Shown: positions 1 through 8,564 of the stretch, piece by piece
Numbering within the stretch: the first letter of the stretch is position 1
How the letters are laid out: every line of letters starts with the position of its first letter
NCBI RefSeq assembly: GCF_001612945.1
Contig: NZ_BDBK01000013.1
Location: 24,810 to 88,809 of the forward strand
Source: Nocardia inohanensis NBRC 100128
GTDB lineage: Bacteria; Actinomycetota; Actinomycetes; Mycobacteriales; Mycobacteriaceae
DNA: 64,000 nt
Direction: 5' to 3'
The notes under the pieces: generated by a model
Seen by the model: only the letters and a program-made list of their open reading frames with translations
The model's database searches: none
Told to the model about the DNA's origin: nothing
Position numbers and translations under genes: made by a program

Positions 1-2
1 TG

Positions 3-1121
3 CGCGGGGTGATTCCGAAATGGCCGGTGAACTTCGCCGAACTGGCCGAGCGTGCGCAGACAGCGCTGCCGCCGTCGATCTGGTCGTATGTCGCCGGCGG
101 CGCGGGTGACGAGCGCACGCAGCGCGCGAATGTGGCGGCCTTCGATCAGTGGGGGCTGATGCCGCGCATGTTCGTGGGTGCGAAAGAGCGGGACCTGTCG
201 GTCGAGCTGTTCGGAACAACTTGGCCCGCACCGGTTTTCATGGCTCCGGTCGGTGTCATCGCGCTCTGTGACCGGGACGGTCGCGGCGATCTCGCGACCG
301 CGCGGGCAGCGGCCCGGACCGGCGTCCCGATGGTCGCCTCCACCCTCATGGAAGATCCGCTGGAGGATGTCGCGGCCGAATTCGGTGACACCCCAGGGTT
401 TTTCCAGCTCTACACGCCCACCGACCGCGACCTGGCGGCTTCGCTGGTGTCGCGCGCCGAGCAGGCCGGGTACAAGGGCATCGTGGTCACCCTCGACACC
501 TGGATCACCGGATGGCGGCCCCGCGACCTCGGCACCGGCAATTTCCCCCAGCTGCGCGGGCACTGCCTGGCCAACTACTTCACCGATCCGGTCTTCCGCG
601 CCGGTCTCGCGCAATCCCCGGAACAGGACCCGCAATCGGCGATCCTGCGCTGGATTCAGCTCTTCGGCAATCCGCTCACCTGGGATGATCTGCCCTGGCT
701 GCGCTCGCTGACCACGCTGCCTTTGATCGTGAAGGGTATCGGGCATCCCGATGACGCGCGCCGCGCCCGCGACCTCGGTGTGGACGGCATCTACTGCTCG
801 AATCACGGTGGGCGGCAAGCCAATGGCGGCTTGCCCGCGCTCGACATGCTTCCCGGCGTGGTCGAGGCAGCCGACGGCCTTCCGGTCCTGTTCGATTCGG
901 GTGTTCGTTCCGGCGCGGACATCATCAAGGCCCTGGCCCTGGGCGCGTCCGCCGTCGGCATCGGCCGCCCTTACGCGTACGGTTTGGCGCTCGGCGGCGA
1001 GGACGGCATCGTGCACGTCCTGCGCACCCTGCTCGCCGAAGCCGATCTGATCATGGCCGTCGACGGCTATCCGACGTTGAAAGACCTGACGCCCGAATCA
1101 CTTCGGGCCGTCAGGGTCTGA
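3..1121 (+). CDS. Lactate 2-monooxygenase-like FMN enzyme (5' end off window)
   Basis: FMN-dependent alpha-hydroxy-acid oxidase family. The closest remembered relative is mycobacterial lactate 2-monooxygenase, which oxidises L-lactate with O2 to acetate, CO2 and water. The match is close along the whole length: LPPSIWSYVAGGAGDE near the N-terminus, the substrate/FMN segment FQLYTPTDRDLA, the catalytic-base motif YCSNHGGRQANGG (His near residue 266), and the FMN phosphate region FDSGVRSGADIIKALALGASAVGIGRPYAYG. A GTG at position 9 could start it, but the reading frame is open to the window edge, and relatives carry about 20-25 more N-terminal residues, so the true start probably lies upstream. 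Substrate specificity within the family is inferred from remembered similarity only. Confidence 0.85.
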   Translation, partial: RGVIPKWPVNFAELAERAQTALPPSIWSYVAGGAGDERTQRANVAAFDQWGLMPRMFVGAKERDLSVELFGTTWPAPVFMAPVGVIALCDRDGRGDLATARAAARTGVPMVASTLMEDPLEDVAAEFGDTPGFFQLYTPTDRDLAASLVSRAEQAGYKGIVVTLDTWITGWRPRDLGTGNFPQLRGHCLANYFTDPVFRAGLAQSPEQDPQSAILRWIQLFGNPLTWDDLPWLRSLTTLPLIVKGIGHPDDARRARDLGVDGIYCSNHGGRQANGGLPALDMLPGVVEAADGLPVLFDSGVRSGADIIKALALGASAVGIGRPYAYGLALGGEDGIVHVLRTLLAEADLIMAVDGYPTLKDLTPESLRAVRV

Positions 1122-1139
1122 TCGCCACCTCGAAGCGGG

Positions 1140-1165
1140 GGTGTGGGGGTTGCGACCCCCACACC
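1140..1165. terminator. Bidirectional hairpin between convergent genes
   Basis: A perfect 11-bp inverted repeat (GGTGTGGGGGT / ACCCCCACACC) with a TGCG loop sits between the stop of the lactate-monooxygenase-like gene and the stop of the leftward enoyl-CoA hydratase. It probably terminates both. Confidence 0.7.
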
Positions 1166-1167
1166 AT

Positions 1168-1989
1168 TTACTTGCCCTGGAAGTTGGGCTTGCGCTTCTC
1201 GGCGAAGGCGCGCGGGCCCTCCTTCGCATCGTCGCTGAGGAAGACCGGCAGGCCCACCTTCGCGTCGATCTTGAAGGCGTCTTCCTCGTGCAGGCCCTCG
1301 GTATCGCGAATCACCTTCAGGATCGCCTGAACCGCGAGCGGCCCATTGTTATTGATGAGTTCGGCGATCTCCAGGGCCTTGTCGAGCGCGGTCCCGTCCG
1401 GCACCACGTGTCCGATCAGCCCGTACTCCTTGGCCTCGGCCGCCTTGATGTGCCGTCCGGTCAGCAGCAGATCCGCCGCGATGGTGTACGGGATCTGGCG
1501 CGGCAGGCGCACCGCCGACCCGCCCATCGGGAACAGGCTCCACTTCGCCTCGGAGATACCGAATTTCGCGCTCTCGCCCGCGATGCGAATATCGGTGCCC
1601 TGCAAGATCTCGGTACCACCCGCGATGGCCGCGCCTTCGACGGCGGCGATCAGCGGCTTGGTCAGGCGGCGGCCCTTGAGCAGGCCGGGCATCCGGGTGG
1701 GATCGAAGGCGCTGCCCGCCTTCATCCCCTCGGCCGCGCCGCGATTGTTCATGTTCTTCAGGTCCGCGCCCGCGCAGAACGCCCCGCCGGCGCCGGTGAG
1801 AATGCAGGACCGGATCTCGGGATCGTTGTCGACGGTGTCCCAGGCGTCGGCCAGGATCGCCAGCATCTCGCCCGTGAGCGCGTTCTTGCGTTCCGGCCGG
1901 TTCATGGTGACGATCAGCGTCGCCCCACGCTTCTCGACGAGAGCATGAGGCTCGGTGTTGCTACTTGTTTCAGCAGTCGCAGCGGTCAT
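1168..1989 (-). CDS. echA19: Enoyl-CoA hydratase, EchA19 type
   Basis: Crotonase-fold enoyl-CoA hydratase of about 273 aa. The series KGRRLTKPLIAAVEG, AGGTEILQGTDIR, ESAKFGISEAKWSL and FLSDDAKEGPRAFAEKR matches my memory of M. tuberculosis EchA19 (Rv3516), which hydrates steroid side-chain enoyl-CoA in cholesterol catabolism. The oxyanion-hole glycines lie in GGTEI, and the acidic residues of GTEI and GISEAKWS are those expected for a hydratase. The start is set at ATG 1989 (MTAATAET), 6 bp after an AGG-rich Shine-Dalgarno; a longer frame to 2016 is unlikely. A KstR-like box lies 73 bp upstream in the divergent promoter shared with the aldehyde dehydrogenase, consistent with steroid-responsive control. 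The isoform assignment rests on recall, not a search. Confidence 0.85.
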   Translation of the reverse strand: MTAATAETSSNTEPHALVEKRGATLIVTMNRPERKNALTGEMLAILADAWDTVDNDPEIRSCILTGAGGAFCAGADLKNMNNRGAAEGMKAGSAFDPTRMPGLLKGRRLTKPLIAAVEGAAIAGGTEILQGTDIRIAGESAKFGISEAKWSLFPMGGSAVRLPRQIPYTIAADLLLTGRHIKAAEAKEYGLIGHVVPDGTALDKALEIAELINNNGPLAVQAILKVIRDTEGLHEEDAFKIDAKVGLPVFLSDDAKEGPRAFAEKRKPNFQGK

Positions 1990-2061
1990 CGCCGACCTGT
2001 CCTTCCACGTGGCCAATCCTGGGATTCGGGGACGAAACTACCCCGCACCGTTGTCCTGAAC

Positions 2062-2075
2062 AATAACGTGTTCTA
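2062..2075. promoter_or_regulatory. KstR-like box, one mismatch
   Basis: AATAACGTGTTCTA fits the KstR consensus TnnAACnnGTTnnA except at one outer position. It lies in the divergent promoter between echA19 and the aldehyde dehydrogenase, so it could control either or both. Confidence 0.5.
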
Positions 2076-2130
2076 GTTTGGATCATGGTGACCGCCGTCA
2101 CGGGCGGCAAGTAACGGAGAGACGACGACC

Positions 2131-3735
2131 ATGAGCACAACGAGCACGCAGAGCGGCTCCCGGGCGAAGCTGCCGCCCCGCGTCACGGAATCCCTCATCA
2201 ACCGGCTGACCGCAATGGTGACCGCGGGCAAGGCGGGCGAGGCCCGCGACCCGTTCGAAATGATCGAGGTCTACACCGGCGATGTCGTCGGCTACCTGCC
2301 GCAGTCCTCGCCCGAGGATGTCGTCAAGGTCGTCGAGATCTCGCGCGCCGCGCAGAAGGAATGGGCCGCTCGCCCGCTGGACCAGCGCCTCGCCGTCTTC
2401 GAACGCGCGCACGAACTCATTCTCTCCGAGATCGAGACCATTGCCGACCTGATTCAGATCGGTTGCGGCAAGGCGCGCCGGATGGCCATCGAAGAGGCGT
2501 GCGATACGCCGATGGTCATCGCGCACTACCTGAAGACCGCGGCCAAGACGCTCAAGCCCAAGAAGCGCAGCGGGCCGATGCCGATCATCACCAGCTCCAC
2601 CGAGGAGCACCGCCCCAAGGGCGTGGTCGCGGTGATCGCGCCGTGGAACTTCCCGTTCGCCATCTCCATGTCCGACTCCACCCCCGCGCTGATCGCGGGC
2701 AACGGCGTTGTCATGAAGCCGGACAACAAGACCGCGCTGTGCACGCTGTACGGCATCGAACTGCTGCACCAGGCGGGCCTGCCGCGCGGTTTGGTGCAGG
2801 TCGTCACCGGCATGGGCCCGGATGTCGGGCCGACCCTGATCGACAATGTCGACTTCGTCATGTTCACCGGCTCCACCGCCACCGGCCGCACCATCGGCGA
2901 GCAGTCGGGTCGCAATCTCATCGGATGCAGCCTCGAGCTCGGCGGCAAGAACCCGATGATCGTCCTGGACGACGTCAACCTCGACGAGGCCATCCCGTCG
3001 GCCATCTTCGCCGTGTTCGGCAATACCGGCCAGGCGTGCATGCACATCGAGCGCATCTACGTGCAGGAACGCATCTACGACGAGTACCTGCGCCGATTCG
3101 TCGCCGCCGCAGAGGAACTCGGCGCGAAGATGGGCGCGACCTACGACTTCGATCCCGAAATGGGTTCGCTGGTCTCGGTCGACCACATGAAGCGCGTCGC
3201 CGCGCACGTCGACGAAGCCCGCGAAAAGGGCGCGACCGTCGTCACCGGCGGCAACCCGCGCCCCGACATCGGCCCCGCCTTCTTCGAGCCGACCGTCCTC
3301 ACCGGCGTCACCAAGGACATGGCGCACGCCACCATGGAGACCTTCGGACCCGTCGTCACCATCTACAAGTACAAGACCGAAGACGAGGCGATCGCCCTCG
3401 CCAACGACACCGCCTACGGCCTCAACGCCAGCATCTGGACCGGAAACATCGACCGCGCAACCAAACTCGCGGAACGCGTAGAAGCCGGCGCCATCAACAT
3501 CAACGACGGCTTCGTCACCAGCTACGCCGCCAAAGGCACCCCCTCCGGCGGCGTCAAGCAATCCGGCGTCGGCACCCGCCACGGCGCCGCGGGCCTGCTC
3601 AAGTACACCGACACCATCAACGTCGGCGTCCAGAAGAAGCAGATCATGGCCGCCCGCGCCGGCATGCCCTACGAAAAGCAACTCAAGTCCACCCTGGTGA
3701 CCCTGCGCCTCATGCGCCGCCTGCACCTGGGCTGA
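2131..3735 (+). CDS. Succinate-semialdehyde-type aldehyde dehydrogenase
   Basis: 534-aa NAD(P)-dependent aldehyde dehydrogenase. Visible family marks are VVAVIAPWNFPFAI, the cofactor-binding FTGSTATGR, the general-base glutamate in LELGGKNP, and the catalytic cysteine in FGNTGQACMHIER. The C-terminal region (GVGTRHGAAGLLKYTDT) resembles GabD2/Rv1731-type succinate-semialdehyde dehydrogenases, the best functional guess. The protein is slightly longer than the 480-520 aa usual for the family because of an extra N-terminal stretch. It shares a divergent promoter with echA19, so a role oxidising an aldehyde from lipid or steroid breakdown is also possible. ATG 2131 follows a GGAGA Shine-Dalgarno. 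Confidence 0.85.
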   Translation: MSTTSTQSGSRAKLPPRVTESLINRLTAMVTAGKAGEARDPFEMIEVYTGDVVGYLPQSSPEDVVKVVEISRAAQKEWAARPLDQRLAVFERAHELILSEIETIADLIQIGCGKARRMAIEEACDTPMVIAHYLKTAAKTLKPKKRSGPMPIITSSTEEHRPKGVVAVIAPWNFPFAISMSDSTPALIAGNGVVMKPDNKTALCTLYGIELLHQAGLPRGLVQVVTGMGPDVGPTLIDNVDFVMFTGSTATGRTIGEQSGRNLIGCSLELGGKNPMIVLDDVNLDEAIPSAIFAVFGNTGQACMHIERIYVQERIYDEYLRRFVAAAEELGAKMGATYDFDPEMGSLVSVDHMKRVAAHVDEAREKGATVVTGGNPRPDIGPAFFEPTVLTGVTKDMAHATMETFGPVVTIYKYKTEDEAIALANDTAYGLNASIWTGNIDRATKLAERVEAGAININDGFVTSYAAKGTPSGGVKQSGVGTRHGAAGLLKYTDTINVGVQKKQIMAARAGMPYEKQLKSTLVTLRLMRRLHLG

Positions 3736-3748
3736 AATCCGTTCCGAC

Positions 3749-3785
3749 GCGAAGACCCCGGCGTTTCCCCCGCCGGGGTCTTCGC
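3749..3785 (+). terminator. Strong hairpin terminator
   Basis: A perfect 15-bp stem (GCGAAGACCCCGGCG / CGCCGGGGTCTTCGC) with a 7-nt loop begins 14 bp after the aldehyde dehydrogenase stop and lies just before the next gene. Confidence 0.8.
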
Positions 3786-3805
3786 ATATAACGACAATCG
3801 AGGAC

Positions 3806-4642
3806 ATGACGGATCCTGGGCTGACCGCCGAACGCCGCGACGAGCTGACCGCGTTGTTGTCCGACGAGCACCGTCTCCGCACCGAATATCCGAAAGTCGC
3901 GGACTACTTGGACACCGCCTCCCGCCTGCCGGGAACCGATGACCCTCGAGCAGACACCGCATTCGACCTCCGCCTCGTGCACTTCATGACCGGCGGCACC
4001 TCCCCCACCGGAAACCCCTACTGGGACATAGTCGGCCCCTCCGTCAACGCACAGAATGGCCGTCGCGTCGTCAACGGCGGCCGCGCGACCGGCAGCGCGC
4101 GCCTCGGCTACGCACAAACCATCCTGCAATCCGTCTACGCCTATGCGGTGCCGTCACCGCAAACACTGAACTGGATCGCGGATTGCTGCGCGGGTTCGCC
4201 GATAGTGGAACTCGGTGCGGGCCGCGGTTATTGGGCGGCCCAACTGGCGGCAGTCGGGTGCGCGATCGACGCCTACGATTCCGAACCTCCGGGCAAGGCG
4301 GAAAACCTGTCCTTCCCGGCCTCCGTGGGGCAACGCGACACCTGGCACCAGGTCGGCGACCTATCCGAATACACCGTGCGGGCAGCTCCACCCGATGACC
4401 ACACCCTTTTCCTGTGCTGGCCGCCCGGTTGGGGAAACCGGATGGCCTCGGAAGCCCTCGCCGCCTATGAGAAGTCCGACGGCACCCGAGTCGTCTTCAT
4501 CGGTGAGCCGAAGGGCGGCAAGACCGGCGACGATGCCTTCTTCGACGCGCTGACCGCACGCTGGAAATTGGAATCACAAGATCCGCAGTTCGTTTCGTGG
4601 TGGAATCTCGCGGACGTCGCACAACTCTGGATCCCGCGCTAG
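3806..4642 (+). CDS. SAM-dependent methyltransferase-like protein
   Basis: 278-aa protein with a Rossmann SAM-binding motif in its middle (IVELGAGRGYWAAQLAAVGC, about residues 133-152) followed by AIDAYDSEP, the expected acidic end of strand 2. The N-terminal half (residues 1-120) is less recognisable and contains FMTGGTSPTGNPYW. Later hydrophobic strands (DDHTLFLCWPPGW, TRVVFIGEP) fit the rest of a class I methyltransferase core. I cannot name a substrate. The gene stands alone after a terminator and is convergent with the HTH regulator downstream. ATG 3806 has a weak GAGG motif directly before it. Confidence 0.65.
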   Translation: MTDPGLTAERRDELTALLSDEHRLRTEYPKVADYLDTASRLPGTDDPRADTAFDLRLVHFMTGGTSPTGNPYWDIVGPSVNAQNGRRVVNGGRATGSARLGYAQTILQSVYAYAVPSPQTLNWIADCCAGSPIVELGAGRGYWAAQLAAVGCAIDAYDSEPPGKAENLSFPASVGQRDTWHQVGDLSEYTVRAAPPDDHTLFLCWPPGWGNRMASEALAAYEKSDGTRVVFIGEPKGGKTGDDAFFDALTARWKLESQDPQFVSWWNLADVAQLWIPR

Positions 4643-4678
4643 CCGAAGGTTCTTCTCCGATCGGTCCAACCTCGGGGA

Positions 4679-5515
4679 TCAGGACTGGTGTCGGAGCAGT
4701 GCAGTGCGGATCAGCGCTCGTGCCGCATCGCCGGTCACGGATTGACCGGCCAAGATATCGAATGCGCGACCGTAGAGGGCGATCTCCCTGGGCTGCGTCA
4801 CTGTCAGTTCGGCGGTGTGTGCCTCGACCTTCACCATGCGGTTGTCGAACATCATGAATCCTTCTACGACCACATGCGCTTCAGCCATCAGCGGGACGAT
4901 TCCGAGGGTGACGCGAGGCATTCCGATGATCGCTTGAAGTCGGTCGAGCTGACCACACATCACGTGGTGGTCGCCGACAGTTGTATACAGCGACGTTTCG
5001 CTGATCAGGAAGTGGAATTGGTGAACTCGCCGGTAGAGAATCTGCTGCCGCTCCAGGCGTTTGGATACGCCGGCGTCCAAATCATCAGGCAGGCGGTAGA
5101 ACTCGATCACTCGCTTCAGCTTGGCCTCGGCGTATTCGGCGGTTTGCAGCAGTCCCGGAATGATCTGCGGCTCATAGTTCCGGATGATGGTTGTCTCGGC
5201 TTCGAGTTTCAAAGCCAGTTGCTGGCCGCGTTTCACCCCCGTGCCGAGTAGTCGCCGCCATTCGAGCCACGCGGAGTCGATGTTGTGCAGGCTGGCGAGC
5301 AGGTCCGGCAGCTGGTCGCCGGCATCGCAATGGGCACAGTAAGCACGCAGATCCGCGGTCGATGGTCTGGCTTTGCCATGTTCGATACGCGAGACCTTGG
5401 ACTCATGCCAACCCTCACGGGCAGCTAGCTCTCGGCCGGTGACCCCGGCGTCACGGCGGATCTCCCGGAGCCGCTTGCCGAGAGCCTCGCTCGCCTCCTG
5501 TACCGAATCGACCAC
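4679..5515 (-). CDS. XRE-type regulator with DUF5753 (Scr1-like) domain
   Basis: 278-aa DNA-binding protein. Residues 13-60 form a helix-turn-helix (LREIRRDAGVTGRELAAREGW, HESKVSRIEHGKARPS). The rest is a DUF5753-type effector domain, marked by the conserved IRNYEPQIIPGLLQTAEYAEA and later FHFLISETSLYTTVG and LGIVPL segments. Such proteins are abundant in Streptomyces and Nocardia, usually paired with a small partner protein, and some pairs act in development or as toxin-antitoxin-like modules. Here the partner is the DUF6879 gene directly upstream: its TAG stop and this GTG start share one base (TAGTG), so the two are translationally coupled. Confidence 0.85.
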   Translation of the reverse strand: MVDSVQEASEALGKRLREIRRDAGVTGRELAAREGWHESKVSRIEHGKARPSTADLRAYCAHCDAGDQLPDLLASLHNIDSAWLEWRRLLGTGVKRGQQLALKLEAETTIIRNYEPQIIPGLLQTAEYAEAKLKRVIEFYRLPDDLDAGVSKRLERQQILYRRVHQFHFLISETSLYTTVGDHHVMCGQLDRLQAIIGMPRVTLGIVPLMAEAHVVVEGFMMFDNRMVKVEAHTAELTVTQPREIALYGRAFDILAGQSVTGDAARALIRTALLRHQS

Positions 5516-6051
5516 TATCGGTGGTTCACCGGAGATTCGTTGACGTACTCCAGGAACGGCGTTGCAGCGGCCAGCAGCCTGTTCTTCACATCACGGCAGT
5601 ACGCTGCGATCTTCGGATCAGTTGTCACCGCCACACCGGCGGACCGGCCCAGTCTATCGATCAGGTTGAAGGCCACCCGACTACCGTCGAACAACCACCA
5701 ATCATCGCGTGGAACCTCTTCCGGATCGATGAGATGCCTTGGCAGATAACGGATATCCTCGCCCGCCTCGACGTTTTCACCTGTGACGGACAGCAACCAT
5801 CGCTGGTAATCACTGTGCGGCACCGTGACAACACGAACGCGGCTGACTACAACGCCGCGTCCCGTCATCTCGCGGATCAAGTCGGTCCAGTCGGACTTGT
5901 CATAGTCCGGTGGCGTCTCGCCCGCGAGAAAGCGCCGGAGGGGCTCGGATTCGCTCGCGACCGCATAGGTGTCGCGAACCTCCATGTGGTAAGCCGACTC
6001 TCGGCATTCGTGAAACAGATCGTCCCAGTCGTCAACGCCGCGAAATTCCAC
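5515..6051 (-). CDS. DUF6879 family protein
   Basis: 178-aa soluble protein with the pattern I associate with DUF6879: FHECRESAYHMEVRDTY near the N-terminus, then PDYDKSDWTDLIREMTGRG, VRVVTVPHSDYQRWLL, IRYLPR and DDWWLFDGSRV. No enzymatic function is established that I know of. Relatives are typically encoded next to HTH regulators of the Scr1/DUF5753 type, exactly as here. GTG 6051 starts inside the 3' end of a small upstream ORF (23-bp overlap), suggesting three coupled genes. Confidence 0.75.
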   Translation of the reverse strand: MEFRGVDDWDDLFHECRESAYHMEVRDTYAVASESEPLRRFLAGETPPDYDKSDWTDLIREMTGRGVVVSRVRVVTVPHSDYQRWLLSVTGENVEAGEDIRYLPRHLIDPEEVPRDDWWLFDGSRVAFNLIDRLGRSAGVAVTTDPKIAAYCRDVKNRLLAAATPFLEYVNESPVNHR

Positions 6052-6184
6052 CGAAGTACATCCTCTCCGCTCTCGGAACCTCGATCGCTGTCTCGAAGTC
6101 TTCCATGGTGAGCTGTTCGAGTGCTCCGCTATCGGTGATCGGCCGACCCGAGAGGATGAAGGACCCCCTGCCGGTATCGGCCAC
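6032..6184 (-). CDS. Small hypothetical ORF upstream of DUF6879
   Basis: A 50-codon ORF reading VADTGRGSFILSGRPITDS...ALEQLTMEDFETAIEVPRAERMYFGGISRR. It begins at GTG 6184; an in-frame TAG five codons earlier leaves no other usual start. A GGAGG lies 22 bp upstream, further than normal. The 3' end overlaps the DUF6879 start by 23 bp. Amphipathic composition and tight coupling make it a plausible third member of the HTH/DUF6879 unit, but no family is recognised with certainty and the start is weak. Confidence 0.45.
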   Translation of the reverse strand: MADTGRGSFILSGRPITDSGALEQLTMEDFETAIEVPRAERMYFGGISRR

Positions 6185-6204
6185 TTGCGTGAGTTTGAAC
6201 TAAC

Positions 6205-6600
6205 ACCTCCAATGGTCCTCTGGCTGTGTGAATCTCACTGAAAATCCGATTCATTTGCGCAAGTTTCCGCAAGGTTGTGGATTCGTCGCCATGTCGGTTT
6301 CTAGCGCCGAGTCAGGTGTTCGCCGGAGGACAGGCGACCGAGATGAACCGACTCCCCGGGCTTTTCAGGGTTACCGGTGAAGTCTTGGAACTGCGAAGTT
6401 TCGGGGAAGACGACTGTCCTGGGTTCGGGCCGACGTGTTTGGGCTATCTGCGCACGGATGTGTCTGGGAGGGGGCAGCTTTGGGATGAGAGCCAGGCGGT
6501 GATTGCGCCCAGCGCTGCGCACTTCGAAGGGGTGCGATTATGGGGGTGCTGGTTCGGCAGGTCGATGTGATAACGGTGTCCCCGGAAGTCGCTATGCGCG
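6205..6600. other. Intergenic region with CGCAAG direct repeat
   Basis: About 400 bp without a convincing gene. The relatively AT-rich stretch near 6235-6280 should hold the leftward promoter of the DUF6879/HTH unit. It contains CGCAAGTTTCCGCAAG (6258-6273), two direct copies of CGCAAG one helical turn apart, and the 8-bp palindrome TTGCGCAA (6255-6262); either could be an operator. A rightward ORF at 6277-6570 has weak coding character and was not accepted. Confidence 0.4.
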
Positions 6601-8382
6601 TTAGCGGGCGGAGACCTCTTCTGCGAGGAATCCGCCGGACTGGTGCCGCCAGAGTTGGGCGTAAGTGCCTTCGGCGGTGAGTAGTTCGTCGTGGGTGCCT
6701 TGTTCTACGATGCGGCCGCGGTCGAGGACTACGAGTTGGTCCATGCCGGCTACGGTGCTGAGGCGGTGGGCTACTACCAGGGCGGTGCGGCCTTCCATCA
6801 GTTCCCAGAGGGCTTGTTGGACGAGGAGTTCGCTTTCGGAGTCGAGGGCGGAGGTTGCTTCGTCGAGTAGGAGGATGGGGGCGTCGCGGAGGATGGCTCG
6901 GGCCAGGGCGACTCTTTGGCGTTGTCCGCCTGATAGTTTCACGCCGCGTTCACCGATCAGGGTGTCCAAGCCTTGGGGTAGGCCCTCGGCGAATTCGGTT
7001 ACGTGGGCGGCTTTGGCGGCGCGGATGATTTCCTCGTCGGTGGCTTCGGGGCGGGCGAAGCGGATGTTCTCGCGGAGGGTGCGGTGGAACATGGCGGGAT
7101 CCTGTGGCACGTAGGACAACTGGCTGCGGAGGTCGGATTGGCGGAGCCGGGAGATGTCCTGGCCGCCGATGCGGATGCTGCCGTCCTGGATGTCCATCAT
7201 GCGCAGGAGTAATTGGGTGATGGTGGTCTTGCCGCCGCCGGAGCGGCCGACCAGGCCGAATTTGGCGCCGCTGGGCACGAACAGGTCGAGGCCGTGGAAG
7301 AGGCGGGAGGCGCCCGGGTGGGCGAAGGTCACCTGGTCGAAGCGAATGTCGGAGCCGTTGGGGCGCAGGGGTTCCGGGTCGGGAACGTCCACTACGGCGG
7401 GGGCTTCTTTCAGCAGCTCGGTGAATTGGGCGGCTTCGGTGAGGGTGCCTTCGAGGCGACGGAAGATCTGGTTGAAGCGGAACATGATGCCGGTGGCGTT
7501 CCAGTAGTAGGTGAAGGCCACGATGATCACTTCGACGCTCGCATGCCCGCCGCGAATGCCGAGGGCGAGGAGCAGGCCGACCATATTGGTGAGCGCGACC
7601 AGTGGCGTCACCACGGTGTCGATGCGCAGGTTGGCGTAGTCCCAGGAGCGCAGGGATTTGCGGCGGGATTCCGCGACGCGACGCCGATGTTCTTCCGCTT
7701 CTTGGGGTTCGGCCGCGAAAGCCCGCACCACCTGCATATTGGACAGGCTGTCGGCGACGTGCCCGGACACCAGCGCGATGGCCGCCTCGCGTTCGTCCAC
7801 CAGCCGCTGCCGGCGGTGGATGAGCGGGGCGACGATCAGCGCGGTCACCACCAGCATGCCGAGCAGCACGAGCACCAGTAACGGGTCGTAGCGCCACAGC
7901 ACCACCGATGCGAAGGTCAAAGGGATGAGCGCGGCGAGGATTTCGAAGGCGAAGGTGTCGACGAATTCCTCGAAACGGGCCGCGAAGCTCAGCGAACGCT
8001 TGGTGAGCGAACCGGCGAAATTGTCGTGGAAGAACGCGGCGTCCTTGGCGAGCAGTTCGTCCATGGCGGTGATGTAGAGGTGTTCGATGCCGTAGGCGTC
8101 GAGGCGGTTCAGGCAGTGAATGCCGATGCGCCAGAACACTTCGGCGAGCAGCAGCAGGCCACCGAAGGCGAGTACGTAGGGCGCGAGGGCGCCGAAACCG
8201 GAGTCGCCGGTGCCGGCCACCTTGCCGACGACGACGGCCACCACCAGGGGTGCCACATAGAGCTGGTAGGTGGTGCCGAGTGCCGGTGACAGCATGGCCG
8301 TGGCGGTGAGGGGTTTTCGCCTCGCCAATTCCCGGCCGTAATAGCGCAATACCAGCATGATCGCGGACGCGCGGGAGTTCAT
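6601..8382 (-). CDS. ABC exporter, fused membrane and ATPase domains
   Basis: 593-aa half-transporter of the type I exporter family. Residues about 20-300 carry the membrane domain with roughly six hydrophobic segments (for example LYVAPLVVAVVVGKV, LVLVLLGMLVVTALIVAPL). The C-terminal ATPase holds Walker A (GRSGGGKTT), Q-loop (YVPQDP), signature LSGGQRQRVALARA, Walker B (ILLLDEATSALD) and the H-loop histidine (VVAHRLST). It would work as a homodimer or with a partner not present here. Export of a lipid, peptide or drug cannot be told apart from sequence. It is transcribed alone, with a 17-bp inverted repeat just upstream of ATG 8382. Confidence 0.9.
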   Translation of the reverse strand: MNSRASAIMLVLRYYGRELARRKPLTATAMLSPALGTTYQLYVAPLVVAVVVGKVAGTGDSGFGALAPYVLAFGGLLLLAEVFWRIGIHCLNRLDAYGIEHLYITAMDELLAKDAAFFHDNFAGSLTKRSLSFAARFEEFVDTFAFEILAALIPLTFASVVLWRYDPLLVLVLLGMLVVTALIVAPLIHRRQRLVDEREAAIALVSGHVADSLSNMQVVRAFAAEPQEAEEHRRRVAESRRKSLRSWDYANLRIDTVVTPLVALTNMVGLLLALGIRGGHASVEVIIVAFTYYWNATGIMFRFNQIFRRLEGTLTEAAQFTELLKEAPAVVDVPDPEPLRPNGSDIRFDQVTFAHPGASRLFHGLDLFVPSGAKFGLVGRSGGGKTTITQLLLRMMDIQDGSIRIGGQDISRLRQSDLRSQLSYVPQDPAMFHRTLRENIRFARPEATDEEIIRAAKAAHVTEFAEGLPQGLDTLIGERGVKLSGGQRQRVALARAILRDAPILLLDEATSALDSESELLVQQALWELMEGRTALVVAHRLSTVAGMDQLVVLDRGRIVEQGTHDELLTAEGTYAQLWRHQSGGFLAEEVSAR

Positions 8383-8391
8383 CCGTCCCCT

Positions 8392-8408
8392 CTCGAATCG
8401 TGTTCGAG
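8392..8408. promoter_or_regulatory. Inverted repeat upstream of ABC exporter
   Basis: CTCGAA-TCGTG-TTCGAG is a perfect 6+5+6 inverted repeat 10 bp upstream of the exporter start codon, the right place for a repressor operator. No matching regulator gene is adjacent. Confidence 0.4.
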
Positions 8409-8478
8409 CAGTGCAGAACAGACATCGTGCCCGGTCAGGGAAGTTTCACGCCACTGATTTTCCGCGCGGAGGGATGTT

Positions 8479-8518
8479 CGGCGCTGGGCAACCGCAGAGC
8501 CTCGGTTGCCCAGCGCCG
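8479..8518 (-). terminator. Terminator of the leftward sterol operon
   Basis: A perfect 16-bp stem (CGGCGCTGGGCAACCG / CGGTTGCCCAGCGCCG) with an 8-nt loop lies 47 bp after the stop of the SDR that ends the leftward gene string, and before the ABC exporter promoter. Confidence 0.75.
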
Positions 8519-8564
8519 GGGTTTGGGTGCCGATCGGAGCACGTGCCGGCACCCAAGCTGGGGG

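Noticed and set aside
2098..3882. 594-aa minus-strand ORF
   Set aside because: Antisense to the aldehyde dehydrogenase, low-complexity translation and no family; a GC shadow.
6277..6570. 97-aa plus-strand ORF
   Set aside because: No clear Shine-Dalgarno, domain or partner; could be real but is not supported.
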